Positions 41,914 through 54,035 are shown, numbered from the stretch's first letter. The stretch is DNA of 64,000 nucleotides from Isochrysis galbana (GCA_018136815.1 CM030935.1:6170935-6234934); one strand, 5' to 3'. Notes: generated by a model from the sequence alone, not told the origin. Numbers and translations: made by a program.

Positions 41914-44900
41914 ATGCGGCGCAACCACGAGTCAGCGCCAGAACTCTCCTCCCTCCGCCATCGCTCTCCATTAGCGCGAGCGCCAAGGGCAGGTCAGCTG
42001 GGGCAGGCGGGGCGCGGAGGCATGCGCACCTCGCGCTGGTCCTGGGTCGACGGCTGGCAAGACAGGTTCGCGCGCTCATACTTCGAGTGGCTCTCCCCAT
42101 CGGCGGAGACGGTCCTGTGTTTCTGGCTCGTGCTGACCACCGCGGCGTGGCTCAGCTCGCAGGACGTGTTCGACTACGTGACTACACAGTCGAATGGGCG
42201 GCACGATACGCCTGCCTCACTCTCACAGGCCGCGCTCGGTGCCGCGTTCCCAAAGCTCGTTTGGGACCATGCCGTTGTATCAATCCGCTGTCGTTCGGGC
42301 TGCGATGTTTTCAATACGGAGGTGCAGGAGTTCGCCGAGCGGTTACGCGAGGAGCTTGACGCGTATTCTCCTCACGGCATTTTCGATGCGCCAATTTCCC
42401 TCTTTGCTGTCTTGCCCGCCGGTAGTGATGTGTCGGCCGGCGCGGCAGACGTCGAGCTGCGCCGTTCGGTCGAGATGCTACGACAGAAGGCGTTGCATGT
42501 AGAACAGGCGCGCCTGCGCGCTAATGGCTCTGCGGCGGGAATGCCGCTGCCCGTCAACACGTCAAATGCGGCAGCACTGCTTGCACGCGCCAACATGTTG
42601 TTGCGCAACGCCTCAAGATCCAAGGTGGCGAGGGACGAGCTTCTGGAACGCGTGCGGCGTGCAGGCGCCGCCTTTCGGATGGGCTTGCATTCGGGCTCGC
42701 GGATGAAAGGCGGCTCAGAAATCAGTCCAGAGTTGGAGAACAGCTCGTCTCTACTTGCTGCCTCGCTGCTGGGCGCCAATTTCACCTCAGACGCGATACT
42801 CATCCACGCTACCAATGCCTTTGCTGAGGGGCTTCGCGAATCAGTGGCTCCAGAACGACAACCTGAACTGTACACATATGACGGGTACGCAGCAGAGAGT
42901 GTGATGGTGAATGCCGCATCCAAGTCAGGTATGGACGGCGTTGAGGCGGGGATGTACGGTGATGGAACGGGCACAGTGAATGATGTCGCAGGAGGCGCGC
43001 CTGGCAGCTTGCGAAATACCAACGGCGGAGGTTTGCCCGCTTTTGAAGAGCAGGGCACGTCGACGGCGGAGTCTTCCATCCTTGCCTCGGCCGGCACTGC
43101 CTTTGTCCATGCAATCCTCGGCACACCAGAACCCTCTGCCATTGAGAACACCCACCTTTCGCAGCCAGATATGTCGAGGAGCTTGGCCACCATGACATCA
43201 GGAGCCTCCACGCAAAGCCGAATTTCGGTCGGTAATATGCAACGCCAAGATAGCGACTTCAGATTGCCTCCAGCTGGCGGGACAGATGCGCTCAATCTGG
43301 AGCCTGGAATGCCATCAAGCAGCTACTCGTACGCGATCATGGAGGACGTTGGGAACGTCAACATCGAGTCGCAGCTTGTAATGAGCCCATCCGAAAGAGG
43401 TCCCATCAGCGGACCTGATTCGTCTGTTGTGGATACTGGTACGGGTCGCATCGCATCGACTGCTGCGTTGGGCGTGCTGAGTGCCACCAAGTTATTCACA
43501 GACGTCGCGTTGGAGTATAGCAATTCTAGCGGCGCCATCGCGCCCATGGCTGCTGCTGCGAGTGAGGTTGCCGCAGCCACAGAAGGGGCTGTTGAACCTC
43601 CCGAGGCGACGGCTACGGGCCGTGCGAGATGGAGAGGCTCGGGAGAATCGGCAAGTGGTGTCGCCGGAGATGGGACAACATTGCAGCATGGGATACGAGA
43701 AGAGGGCAAAGCCGAGCCTTCCGAGGAAGAAGTTGAAGCGGCCTTGGTCGATCTTTCAGGTGCTTTGACGGGCGTCTTTACCGATGCGTTGCACGGACAA
43801 GCGGTCGATCAGGTGTGGAATCATAGGCCTAGCCAACACCCGCTTGCAGTTGTGACATACTGATCTTCGCCTCCTCCCCACCCACGCTCAACCGTCACCC
43901 GGCCCGGTCGTTAGCCCCACACCATTGACGTCTCCCCACTCAACCTCAACCCATCCCGCTTATACACCTCAGATTCACATTCCTGCCGGAACTGCGGAGC
44001 GCATACGACATATTTGCCTCAGCTGGAAAGCGGGGCGCAACCCCTCATTGCTCTCTGGTGCATCCACAACAAGAAGCGGCCACCCGTTGAGTGGAAGACC
44101 AGCACGCGGTCTGAGAGAAGGTGGACATTGGAGCCAACGGCGTTTGACCCAAAACTCTGAGGTCGCCACAGATGCGCAAGCGCTCTTGTCGCCTGTGATG
44201 AGCACAGCGCAATCCATTGGGGTCGGAGTTGGGAATGGCATCTCATCTGGTGGATCTATGTCTGACGAGGAGCAGGACCAAGATATTGAAGCACTTCGCA
44301 GCATCTGGCACGAGCTTGCTCATGAGCTAGCTTCGGGTGTCTTGCCCACGACGCTACCCAACGCGGCGACAAAGTTTGAGCCCGGCACGTTACGCGGCAC
44401 GGAGCAACTCCGTCAAATCTGCGAGACGCACCTCGCACAGGTGCACTTTGTCACTCCTTAGCCACCAACCGAGCATCGACAGCATCCATCCTTCTCTGGG
44501 TGGACGCCCCCCCCCCCCCCCCCCCCGCCCCCGCCCCTCCGCCCCCCTCCAATCCGCGCGCCCCCAGGGAATCGCTTGGCACCACATACCTCATATGCGG
44601 ATAGGCTCAAGACCTTTGTATGCACTCTTAGGCGAGCCTCGATTCGCTGACCGACGCGGCGGGGAATTCCGCCGCAGCCTTGCGTCGTCTCTTTGTGGGC
44701 TCTTCTGGCGCGTCTACTTTTATCGCCATACCCCTCTCCCCCGCCTACGACACTCCAGCTTCGCGAGTCGAGTCGGTAGCTGCTCACTTGTCGGCATCGG
44801 CCGCTGTCGCGGCTGCCGCCACACTTTCTCCTGAGAAGTACGAGGTCCTTGTTGGTGGGGACGCACAAATGAGAGTCGATACTCTCACTGCGACGCTTGA

Positions 44901-47900
44901 GGATTTCCACCGGTGAGGAAATGTGAAATTTGCTGCGTGTTGGTTTGTCCGCCAAATGCCCGAGGCTCGGAACCCCATTTTGAATGCAAGGCATGCCCAA
45001 GAACGATCGCTGGCGATCTCATGCGCTAACGGAGAGGGGCATGGACACCTAGGAGCTGATATAGTTCCTCTGCGCTTTGCACAGGGTGGATGTCCTCTCT
45101 CTGCCCCTTGCGCTGATTGCTCTCCTATTGTTCCTTTCGCTTGCGCAAAAACCGCGAGTTGCTTTGCGGCCCCTCGGGATTGCCTTGTCGACATCTCTCC
45201 GGCTTCTGCTAGTTCCGCTTCTCTGCATTCCTGTGTCTGTTACTGCAGCGCTTTTTGTGTTACGGGCTGCTGCCGCTGTTGGGCTGCCCATCAGCTTTGT
45301 CACGCCCGCCCTTGTTTGCTGCACCGTGGTTGCCGTCTCAATTGATTACTCATTATTTCTGCTGGCTTCTTTCGCAAACGCAAGGCAACAGGTGAGGCCC
45401 GACACTTTTCCCGTCATGCGACGTACTCGAGTAAGATGGATGCTTCCAAGCCTACGGACATACCACTTGTTCGTATACCCTTTCCTGTCCTTCTTTAGAC
45501 CAAGCCCTCGCTCCCGGGCGATAACATTTTCCCTTCTCTCGCTATCTGCTGGCTCACCCCCTGTACTCCACGCTAGGGCTTCCCTACGGATCGAGCTCTC
45601 TACCTCTCATTGCGTGATTCCGGCCACACAATTATCATGTCGGGAGTCGTGCTCGCTGCTGCCTTCCTCGCCACTGCGGTGTTTCCGCTTGATTGGATGC
45701 CCTCTCTTGCAGCATGCTCGTGAGTCAGTCCCACTAGCCTGTGCCCCATGTCCCGAACCTACGTGCGCCGCAGCGCCGCCTTGCAGCTCGCCCGATGCGT
45801 GTGTTGATGTGAGTTCGCCCCCCCCCCCCCCTTCCGCGCCGATGCTTAGATGTTTCGCCGTCTTGCTTGCCGTACTTGTCCATATCACTCTCGCCCCGGC
45901 CCTCATTCATGCCATCCCATCCATTTCACCGGAACCGATCGCTAAAATCGTGCCCACCAACTCAACCACGGCAAACGCTGACGATACTGAGAGCATCTTC
46001 ACCGTCGACGGCACATGTCGTGCCGTTGCACCCTTGCTGAGGACCCCCTCGCGCACATCGACGGTGACATTTGCGGCCGACACACCGCAACACCGGGGCC
46101 CCGATACGAAGGCCGCCTTGGGTGCTCCTTCGCCACCCGCATCCTTGCCGCCCTCGCCACCAAGTGCACCCTTACCTGTGGACACACTTCACCCTGATCT
46201 CGTGCTTCTGGCTGCCGACGTTGCTAGTCCGAGTTCTGCTGCCAACAACTCGTTGGGTGTACCACCATCGGGCGAGGCACGGAGTGGCATGCCGTGGTGG
46301 AAGTCTTGGCTACAAACAAGCGGTGAGCAGGGAGCGAAGGAAGTCTCTCGCGTGGCGCCCCAGCCACAGGGCGTACGTGATGAGCCATCACCATCAGCTC
46401 GGCCAATGCCGTCACCGCCGTCGACAAGCCTAGACTCTTCCAACGCGATAGCGACGCGTGCAACAGCTGGCGCTAGCCGCGCCGATCTCGCCCCTGTGCC
46501 GTCTGACGTCCCGGCGGGCTCCGTATTCTCTCGTGGCTGGTGGTTGGGGCGAGGATTTTTGTCGCAACCAAAGCATGCTCGTAGCGTGGAGCCTGTCGCA
46601 AACACAAGGACGGCTACGGCGGATGAGCTGCGGCGAGAGCCTGCAGCCGTTGTGACCGTTGGGGCGACCGCTGAAACACGGCATTCTGCAGAATGTGCCG
46701 CTCAAGTTCGGGACGCTGACCAAAAGGGTACTAGTTGCATTTGGGATGATGGCATCACACAGGACTATCCTCAAGAGACGGAGAGCAGGACAGTCTATGG
46801 GTCCGAACAGGTTGGAGCCAGCCCCGCCTTGACTGCGCGCGTACCGGCCGGGACCGGCCTTTGGGTGGACATTGGCGATGAACACATGCCAGCTATAGTT
46901 GCGGAGGGCCTGCTTCCGCTTCCACAGCGGGCTACGCTTAGTCCCATCGCTGGCTCTCCCTCGATTGACAATCAGCCATCTCAGTGGAAGTTCTCGTCGA
47001 CGGCATCCTCCCCGGCGCACGATGCCCCTCCGCAATCGGCGGCTACCCGCACCGCGTCTCGCCGGCGGCGGCGTGGACCACGCGTGAGGGAGCCCCCTGA
47101 GGCCGACTTCTTGTCTGCTGTTGCTCGTACCGTTGTAAAGTCGCCTACAGCCGTACTCGCAGTCTTGGGCCTCTTATTCATGCCCTTCTTCGCCATCTCG
47201 GTGGCGGGCTCATCGTACTCGTCTGAGCCGATGGATTTGTTGCCCGCAGCTGCTCCGGCCGGCGTCACCCTGCGCAACCTGGAGGCCGAGTTTGGAACCG
47301 GGCGCGTCTGGCCCTTTTTCCTACTAATAGAGGCCAAGCCTGGCCAAAGTGAGCCCTTGCTCTCGCCCCATTTCTTCTCCTCCGCACATGACGTGCTCGA
47401 GCGCCTTATCGCATCCGTGCCCGGCACACCGCGTGAAAATATCACCGGCGCACTTTTCGCGAATGGTCAGCCAGTTCCTTTTGACCTCGTTTCAATGGCC
47501 TTCGAGTCATCGTCGCCCCTTGCGAACTCAACCACCGGACGCCACCTGCGAGCGCTTGCTGACACATTCTTCACGCCTGACCGGCGCGCCACCTACTTGT
47601 ACATCACCCTCGGCGGTGATCCGTTTGGCGACTCAGCTCGTACCTGGCTGCATGCGGCTCGCACCTATCTTTCGGAAGTCTCCCACGCAGGAGGGCACAC
47701 ATGGCGGCTAGCGGGGATGGCGCCGCTCACCATCGACATCCAAGACTCCGTAATGAGCGCCTTCCCAATAGCAATTGCAGCTACCGCCTTGACCGTCTTT
47801 GCCTTGCTAGGCTTCGCCTTCGGCTCATTCCTTGTTCCACTCCGGTCGGTTTTGACCACTGCCTCTACGCTGGCGTTTGTCTACGCGACCCTACAAATCG

Positions 47901-48767
47901 TGCACGTGAGTTGCCTCCTCCCCACTCATCATGTCTCATAAACATTCCTGGCGTCATCATGCTCCACCATGTTACTTGTCTTGGTTGGCTCCTCCTCTCA
48001 GGGTGGTGTTTCGTATCAGCTTCTCCAACTGCACATCGCTGCACCATGGGAGTCGCGCGGCGTGGCATGGATTGTTCCAGTCATCACGTTCACCGTGCTC
48101 ACTGGTCTTAACACGGATTATGACGTATTCCTGGTCTCCGGGATCCGGAAGATGCGTGTTGCAGGCGAGCAAACCCTGATAGTGTCGCCCCAGTCGCATT
48201 CGCACATTGAGCCACCTCATCCCGAGTAGACGAACATCCTAGTTCATCTCGGCAAACGTGAAGTGCGATTACGAAGGGTGCCGTCTATCTGCCCGGATCG
48301 CGGCAGCAATCATCTACCATCTCGCTAACTTCTTTCATCTCGCTACCTCAGGTTTGAGTAATGACGACGCCATTGTCGCCGGTCTACGCTCCAATGGCGC
48401 CATAATCACAACTGCCGGCGCTATCATGGCGCTCGCATTCTCTGGCTTGCTTGCCTCGTCGACGTTGGTCGTGCACGAGGTGTGTGACTTCTGTGCTCTT
48501 ATCCCTATCTCGCCCCTCTGCCCTGTTCGAGGAGTGGAATCCCCTTAACGCAAATATTTACTGTTCCGAGCGTAGGTGAGCTTTGTCATCGTACTTGCTG
48601 TACTCACGGATACTTTCATTGTGCGAATTTTGCTGGTGCCAGCTATCATGGCTCTCCTTGGTGACTTGAATTGGTGGCCTACACCAATGGATGGCCGCGA
48701 TGGTTCTCCCGCACATCGAACCGCTCCTCGTAAGGCCCTCGACCAGCTATATGAGGAGATGCTCTAG
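41914..48767 (+). CDS. RND/MMPL-type membrane transporter
   Basis: Nine exons: 41914-43812, 43973-44440, 44632-44912, 45085-45391, 45577-45719, 45850-47905, 48002-48155, 48352-48479 and 48576-48767; phases match at each join; about 1875 residues. The donor of exon 7 (GTGTTG) is weak, so that boundary is less certain. The plan is a double MMPL/RND unit. First half: a single helix (ETVLCFWLVLTTAAWLSS), a large Ser/Ala-rich loop, EKYEVLVGGDAQMRVD, helices from LSLPLALIALLLFLSLAQKP, the SIDYSLFLLASF signature, then SGHTIIMSGVVLAAAFLATA and CFAVLLAVLVHITLAPALIH. A Ser/Pro-rich linker of about 380 residues follows. Second half: VLAVLGLLFMPFFAISVAGS, a loop, helices near ALLGFAFGSFLVPLRSVLTT, GLNTDYDVFLVSGIR, and TDTFIVRILLVPAIMALLGD NWWP. 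Lipid or sterol export is inferred from the family only. Confidence 0.85.
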
Positions 48768-49205
48768 TGAAACATCATCGTGGGTGATAAGGCCTTTCGT
48801 TGCCCTTAGACTAGATGGCATGCTGGGAATGAGATCCGCACGTTACCTTGCTACGGGGTGTTGCCAATAGTTTGTAGAATGCTATGAGTTGTTGCGCAAC
48901 GTTGAAAGAGAGCAAAACGGAGCTCTTTTTGTTATTAGGCATTTCGCATTACGCGCCTCGGATCTTGTTATTCCTCGTTGCCCTCTGCACGCTTCGTTTG
49001 AGCGTCTTCCACGCGTAGATCGCGGGCAATTGATTACCACGTGTATTGCTCTCCCTTCCGCTCTCCTGCTCCTGTCGTCTCACCGCAATACCTTGGCTTC
49101 GGTTTCATTGTTCCACTTTTTTGCTTGTCACATAATAGTATCCCAATGTGAATGTGCGCGAGCGCCCAACTGTGCTAGTGATTGGTGCTTGGTGCTTGCA
49201 AGCTC
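48768..49205. other. 3' region of the RND/MMPL gene
   Basis: No gene seen; unremarkable sequence up to the hairpin-ATG element. Confidence 0.3.
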
Positions 49206-50990
49206 AACTAACTTTATAGTTGGTCGCCATGGAGCGCGCCGCCGCTCCCCACCTCTCCTTCGGGCCCCCCGCCGCGGGAGCCCCCACAGTACCCATGGAG
49301 CTGTCGCAGGCAAAGCGACCGCGTCCGCCCGCAGAGGCCGAGCAGGTGAGCGCGACCCCGGTCGCGCCGCACGGCCCGTGGCCCCGGCCACAAAAATAAA
49401 TAATAATCAATGTTATATCCTAGCCAACCCCACTAGCTAATTGGACATAACGTCTCAGTCCCGGAATCCCGCCATGCCTGACGGGCCACGTGTCCGAGTG
49501 ATACCGGGGGGTGGGGGCACTGCCCCCTCCCCTCGATATTTGTCCTCCCCCCAGTGCATGCACCGGCCCCGCGCACCCCAGCGCGTCCTCTCCTCGAGTC
49601 CACGCTGGGGGAAAACCCCTTTCGGGTAAAAGCAACGCGGGGGGGGGGGGGGGCACTCGTGAGATAGGAGCCCAGAAGCGCTAATCTCCCTCGCTAGAGC
49701 GAGTGGCCGCGGCGAGCCGCGGCCCTTCCCTCCTGGCTCTGGCGCCCCCGTCTTCTCTTACCCAAACGGGGCGAGAAGACACGTTTCTGCCGGAGGGGGG
49801 AGCTGCCGCTCCCCCCTCCCCTCCCTCTTCCCTTTTCCTCCTCTCTTCCCTGCGGCGGGGGCCCATGGCGCGCGCCTGCGGCCCCTCTTCAGGTCCCCAG
49901 GTGGCCAGCAGGGGCCTGGGAGCGCAGCTCAGGGGGCAGGTGAGGCTGGGGCATGGCCCTGGCCCCTCCTGCCTCTCCCTCGCTGGCGCTCCGAGCCCCT
50001 GCGGGTCGACTGGAGCTGGCTGGGGGGTCCTGAACAGGGGGGCCCAGGGGGAGGAGGGGCTGGTCAGAGGGATGGGCTGGCCACGACAGGCCAGGGCGGG
50101 CGAGTCGGGCGTGCTTGTGGGGAGAGGAATGGGTCAGCATGGCAGTGTGCTCCTGGCAAGCCATCAGGCGTGCCAGGAGAGTGGGTGGTTCCTCCCCCAT
50201 GGCAGGGGAGGAGTGGAGAGAGAGGGGGGCTCGTGCCCCCCCATGGGCGAACTAAGTATAAACTTAGTTCTGGCCCCGGCCACAAAAAGGAAGGCAGCCA
50301 TGCTGGCCCACCCCATGGTGGGGCACAGACTGTGACAAGCACCACATCAGCACCAGACAAGAAGGGACACCCATCCACCAGGCATGCCTTATGGCAGAGG
50401 CCTCTCCCACCCTGGGGACGGCCGCGCTGCCTCGGCAGCGCGACCCGAGACCGGGTGGCCCTTATGGGCACAACACTAGAAACAGGATCAACACGAATCA
50501 AAAGACAGACCCAGCAGCACAACAACTCACAACCTCACCCATGAACAAGAACCATGATGCGCCCTTGGACGCATGCCATCTCTCCCTGCCAACCACACCT
50601 TCGGACCAAGCCACAGCCTCACCACCCCCGCTCGTCCCTGCCGCTCAGGAGCCACTCTCGGACGAAGAGCAAGGCAACTTCGAGTCAGACGCCAACTTCG
50701 AGCTATCCTTCCACCAAGAGGGGGACTACACCTTCTTGGACGCCACCGTCTACGCTGCGATCGTAGAGCTCCTTCTGGAGCTCGACGGAGTAGACCCGGA
50801 GCCGGACTTTTGGGCCCGCTCCATCCGCGGGCCATGGCACATAGCCGTGAACGAGGACTGCGTACAACAATTCAAGGAGCGCTACGGCGACATCACTACG
50901 CTTCGAGCCGGAGGCGAGGGCGCAAGAATCATAAAAGTAGTTTTATGATTTTCTAAGTAGTATCGTTGGGCTAAAAAAAAGGGAACCTCA
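49206..50990 (+). mobile_element. Hairpin-ATG element, MERA/SFGPPA type, host of type A
   Basis: Hairpin 49206-49224 (ACTAACT/AGTTGGT with one G-U pair, loop TTAT), ATG at 49229, ORF beginning MERAAAPHLSFGPPAAGAPT. A type-A element sits inside it at 49397-50270. The same frame is open on both sides of that insert and runs to a stop at 50948. The downstream part (PLSDEEQGNFESDANFELSF, HQEGDYTFLDATVYAAIVEL, GPWHIAVNEDCVQQFKERYG) has normal composition and may be a real but unknown domain. The stop codon lies inside a 10-bp perfect hairpin (50928-50952). The 3' end and target duplication were not identified; about 50990 is a guess. Confidence 0.6.
49397..50270 (-). mobile_element. Hairpin-ATG element type A, copy 2, 18-bp TSD
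   Basis: Flanked by TGGCCCCGGCCACAAAAA at 49379-49396 and 50271-50288. Minus orientation: hairpin AACTAAGTATAAACTTAGTT at 50250-50269, minus ATG at 50244, AT-rich 3' end after TATAACATT near 49409. It is highly similar to 10911-11761 along its length apart from G-run length and a few short indels. It is inserted in another member of the same leader family, which gives relative age: type A moved after the MERA element was in place. Confidence 0.85.
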
Positions 50991-51267
50991 AGTTGCATCC
51001 TCTGAATCCTGCGAAGGGCGGGTCGGGATGGTCGGGGCAGGGTGTCTAGCAGCCAGGGTAGCCGCGTGCGCGCGCTGTGAGGAGCTCGGTGGGCTGCGCG
51101 GGCAATGATGCCTGAGGGTCAGGGGGCGGTCGGACTGTCGGCAGCCCGACACGGCGTTGCATCAGGCGGGAATCAAATGCCAAATGTGCGCTTAGATATT
51201 AGATATTAGATACCAAGGAACCGATCCCCCCGCGGGCGCGACCGCAAATTCTTTACGGGTAGAGCGT
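50991..51267. other. Unassigned spacer
   Basis: No ORF or repeat recognised. Confidence 0.3.
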
Positions 51268-51716
51268 GAGCGCGCGTGTTGGGGTTGACGTAAGTTTTGT
51301 AATTTTTTTTGTCAAATTTGGGTGGTCAATCGAAATCGAAATTTTTGACCAAAATTTGGGGCCTTTCACTTGGAAAGAAACAAAACTTGGGGGGCCGCGC
51401 GGAGATTGGAAGATGCGACACGCGAGGAGAGAGAGAGGCGCAGCAGGGCGCCGGCTCACGCCCCCGCCTTGTCGCCTTGTCCCCCAGCTCACGACCCATA
51501 ACATCTTTCCTCCCTAGCCTGAAGGTTTGGCACGACGTGGTCCACGACGCAGTCGTCGTCGAAGGTGCGAGGGAGAGTGTTACCGGGTTATAATAGGACA
51601 AAATATTCGAAAGCGTCAAAATTTTGATCAAAATTTAGGTGCCCAACCCTCAAATTTGGACAACAAAATTTGGGCCCTTACAAAACAAAGCTTACGTCAA
51701 AGCCAACGCGCGTGAC
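51268..51716. mobile_element. MITE with long imperfect inverted repeats
   Basis: The left arm contains CGCGTGTTGGGGTTGACGTA and then AGTTTTGTAATT; the right arm, read on minus, contains CGCGTTGGCTTTGACGTAAG and then CTTTGTTTTGTAA. Matching continues inward through TCAAATTTGGG. The middle is C/G-rich without ORF. About 450 bp in all. Exact ends and target duplication are uncertain. Confidence 0.6.
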
Positions 51717-51950
51717 GGAGGGGGGGAGAATCGCACCATGTCTTGGCAAAGATTCTTGTAGTGGCAGGTGGCCCCCCTAGAGGTTTTTATTAGGCATCGC
51801 GCCACGGTCAAAAGATGCTGTCCAACCCTCACTAGTAGTTAAAAAGCCCCTGTTTGACCGTCCTATCTATAAGACTACAATTCTCAACGCGAGTTGAGCA
51901 CAGTTGTTGGTGTTGCAGCTATTGGTGGTGCCGTCACGGGGACATTGAAC

Positions 51951-52901
51951 ATGGACATAGGGGTGTCCATGGGCAGATGGGCAGGCAGTTCGTCCGCACT
52001 AGCGGCGTGGACGGCGAGAGGGGAGGGAAGCGGACTTGTACCTTGTACTACTACTACATATTTGTCTATGGTGTGGCGGCCCTACCTGCGCAGCCGACCG
52101 GCGAGGGCGATGTTCGCGGCAACCGTCCAGAGCTGGCTCGGCATCAGCCTATTGACGGCGGGGGCGCACGGTGTGTTGGGGCGGATCCCTGGGTCAAGTA
52201 TCGATCACATCGTTGCACATGGACTTCGCGCAACGCACGTCAGCCGCTTCGACCTCTGCTCGACCATCCACTCACTAACAGTGTCTGCGCTCGCGGTAGC
52301 CGCCATCTGGCTCGAATGCCAGAGCAGCCTGCGAGAGCCGTTACGCTCGTACTTGTGCGCCGGGCCAGTAAGCCGACTGTCAATCATCGTGCCCTCGATG
52401 GAGCTCGGCTACGCAGTTCACGATCTCGCCAACGCCCTGCGAGAGCGACAGAGAGACTTTGCAATGCATGGTGGGCTCGTCACGGGAATGCTGCTGCTTC
52501 TCTTCGCCCTCGGCACCGCGCATCACACGTCCCGGATCTCGATCATTCACATATCAACGATCTTTCTGAACCTTAGACGAGTCGATCTTGGAGCCAGGAT
52601 GAACCGGAGGGTGGACTTGACATTTGCGCTATCATTCTTCGTTCTACGTTGTATTTTGCTTCCATACTGGTGGGTCAGCTTTCTCGCCCACGCCTTTGCG
52701 AGCCCCGTACACGAATGGGGCCCATGCATGCACGGCGGCGCAGTTATTGGTGTTGCAGCTATTGGTGGTGCCGTCATGCATGGTCTTAATTTCTATTGGG
52801 CAGCACTCATTGCGGCCAAGGCAATGCGCAGGGCAAAAGTGGGAATGCGAAGGCCAAAAGGCGTGGGCAGCCATGGCTATCACGTGCAAACAGATGACTG
52901 A
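51951..52901 (+). CDS. TLC-domain-like membrane protein
   Basis: Single exon, 316 residues from the first in-frame ATG at 51951. Several hydrophobic helices (SLTVSALAVAAIWLEC, GGLVTGMLLLLFALGTA, LTFALSFFVLRCILLPYWWV). The order SMELGYAVHDLANALRERQR, then FAMHGGLVTGMLLLLF, then IHISTIFLNLRRVDLGARMN, then LNFYWAALIAAKAMRR, follows the TLC domain: Y...D, the histidine helix, the e.st.FlNlR segment and the last W helix. One His of the usual HH pair is replaced (MHGG). A block of about 45 nt around 52744 (VIGVAAIGGAV) duplicates the sequence just upstream of the start at 51903, so the gene carries an internal copy of its 5' flank. It is unrelated at the sequence level to the TLC gene at 20081-21043 apart from the domain. 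Confidence 0.7.
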   Translation: MDIGVSMGRWAGSSSALAAWTARGEGSGLVPCTTTTYLSMVWRPYLRSRPARAMFAATVQSWLGISLLTAGAHGVLGRIPGSSIDHIVAHGLRATHVSRFDLCSTIHSLTVSALAVAAIWLECQSSLREPLRSYLCAGPVSRLSIIVPSMELGYAVHDLANALRERQRDFAMHGGLVTGMLLLLFALGTAHHTSRISIIHISTIFLNLRRVDLGARMNRRVDLTFALSFFVLRCILLPYWWVSFLAHAFASPVHEWGPCMHGGAVIGVAAIGGAVMHGLNFYWAALIAAKAMRRAKVGMRRPKGVGSHGYHVQTDD

Positions 52902-53150
52902 TGGACAGAGCAGGTGCTCGAGACTCAGCGTCGCCTGCGTGATTCGGTGAACGCCGAGAATTGCTCCAGCCACCCTGTGCAGACTATTGTTTGTATGCAG
53001 AGGCCACACGGCGCGACCAGCCACAGCTATCACTCGCAAAACAATGACTTACGGACAGGACAGGTGCTCGCAGCTGGTCGTCGTCTGCATCATTCGACGT
53101 GTGCCGATTTCTGCTGCAGTCAACACTTGCAGATTATTGCTGGTACTTTT
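52866..53150. repeat. Tandem duplication of about 150 bp
   Basis: CAGCCATGGCTATCACGTGC through CAGACTATTG (52869-52990) is repeated in diverged form as CAGCCACAGCTATCACTCGC through CAGATTATTG (53020-53142). The first copy covers the 3' end of the TLC-like gene, so the duplication includes its last codons. Confidence 0.65.
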
Positions 53151-53177
53151 TAGCTGTACGATTCTTTCTTATCTTTC

Positions 53178-53240
53178 AACTATTGTTAAAAGCTAATTGG
53201 GTCATGGAGCGCGCGCCGCTCCCCTCCTCTCTTGCCGTCT
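53178..53240 (+). mobile_element. Degenerate hairpin-ATG leader
   Basis: AACTATTGTT then AAAAGCTAATTGGGTC and ATGGAGCGCGCGCCGCTCCC; ATG at 53204, stop after about 12 codons. The start codon context and the first four residues (MERA) match the other copies, while the stem is largely lost. A decayed member. Confidence 0.55.
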
Positions 53241-53373
53241 AAGAGGGTGCAACTCGAGGTTCCCTTTTTTTGTCACGCCCCTCCCGACTTTTTAGGTATA
53301 TAATTTCTACGGACCCCTAACTTCGCCGCAGTGGAACGCTCCCGTGAATATCTACGCACCGCTGGTGACAGCC

Positions 53374-53700
53374 ATGGATTGGTTTATGGCCGACGCATTG
53401 GCATATGGCGGAAGCGGTAGCAGTGTGTTCAACTCTCCCGTAACGATTGATAGCGGCTCCTCGCTGAACACACTCACTTATGCGTTCTTTGGCTTGAAGT
53501 CGTGGAATTCGCCCCTCCGCATCACCGACACGTCAGGCATCCAACCATCAAGGCTGTCCGGCCGTCAACCCTCCGTCTGGCGCGCGCTCCTTGAGGCGTC
53601 CCGCGTGACCCTGTCCAAGCAGGAGCTCGACGGCTTGCACATCGTCGCCCTCTTGTGCGCATGCGCGTACAAGTGGTGGTGTCATGCAAGGACCTTGCTC
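53374..53700 (+). CDS. Unknown protein, probable exon
   Basis: From the ATG at 53374: MDWFMADALAYGGSGSSVFN SPVTIDSGSSLNTLTYAFFG and on for about 100 residues of normal composition, then a G-rich tract. The same frame is open upstream to an AG at 53331, giving WNAPVNIYAPLV; WNAP and WNSP recur 40 residues apart. It may be an internal exon whose neighbours are lost. I do not recognise it. Confidence 0.4.
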
Positions 53701-54035
53701 TCTTGCCAGGGAGAACGAGGCGAAGGAGGGGGCTGGGGCGCTCGGCGGATAGAGGAGCTGGGACGGCTCGGCGGCTGGGGGACGGCTCGGCGGCTGGGGA
53801 GGGGGAGGGGGGAGGCGAGGGGTTGGGGGAGCTCGGCGGGGGGCGGGGGACTCGGCGGCGGGGGGGGGGGGAGGGGGGGGGGACTCGGCGGGGGGAAGGG
53901 GGTCGATATTAATCATACCGTGAGGGGGCCCAATCTTTTCACAAGCAGTGTGACCTTTTCACAGGAGGCGCATGTGAAAAGCCCAGTGAAGTATAACAAC
54001 TCATGTATTCCCTAGGGGGGGGGGGCAGTCACAAT

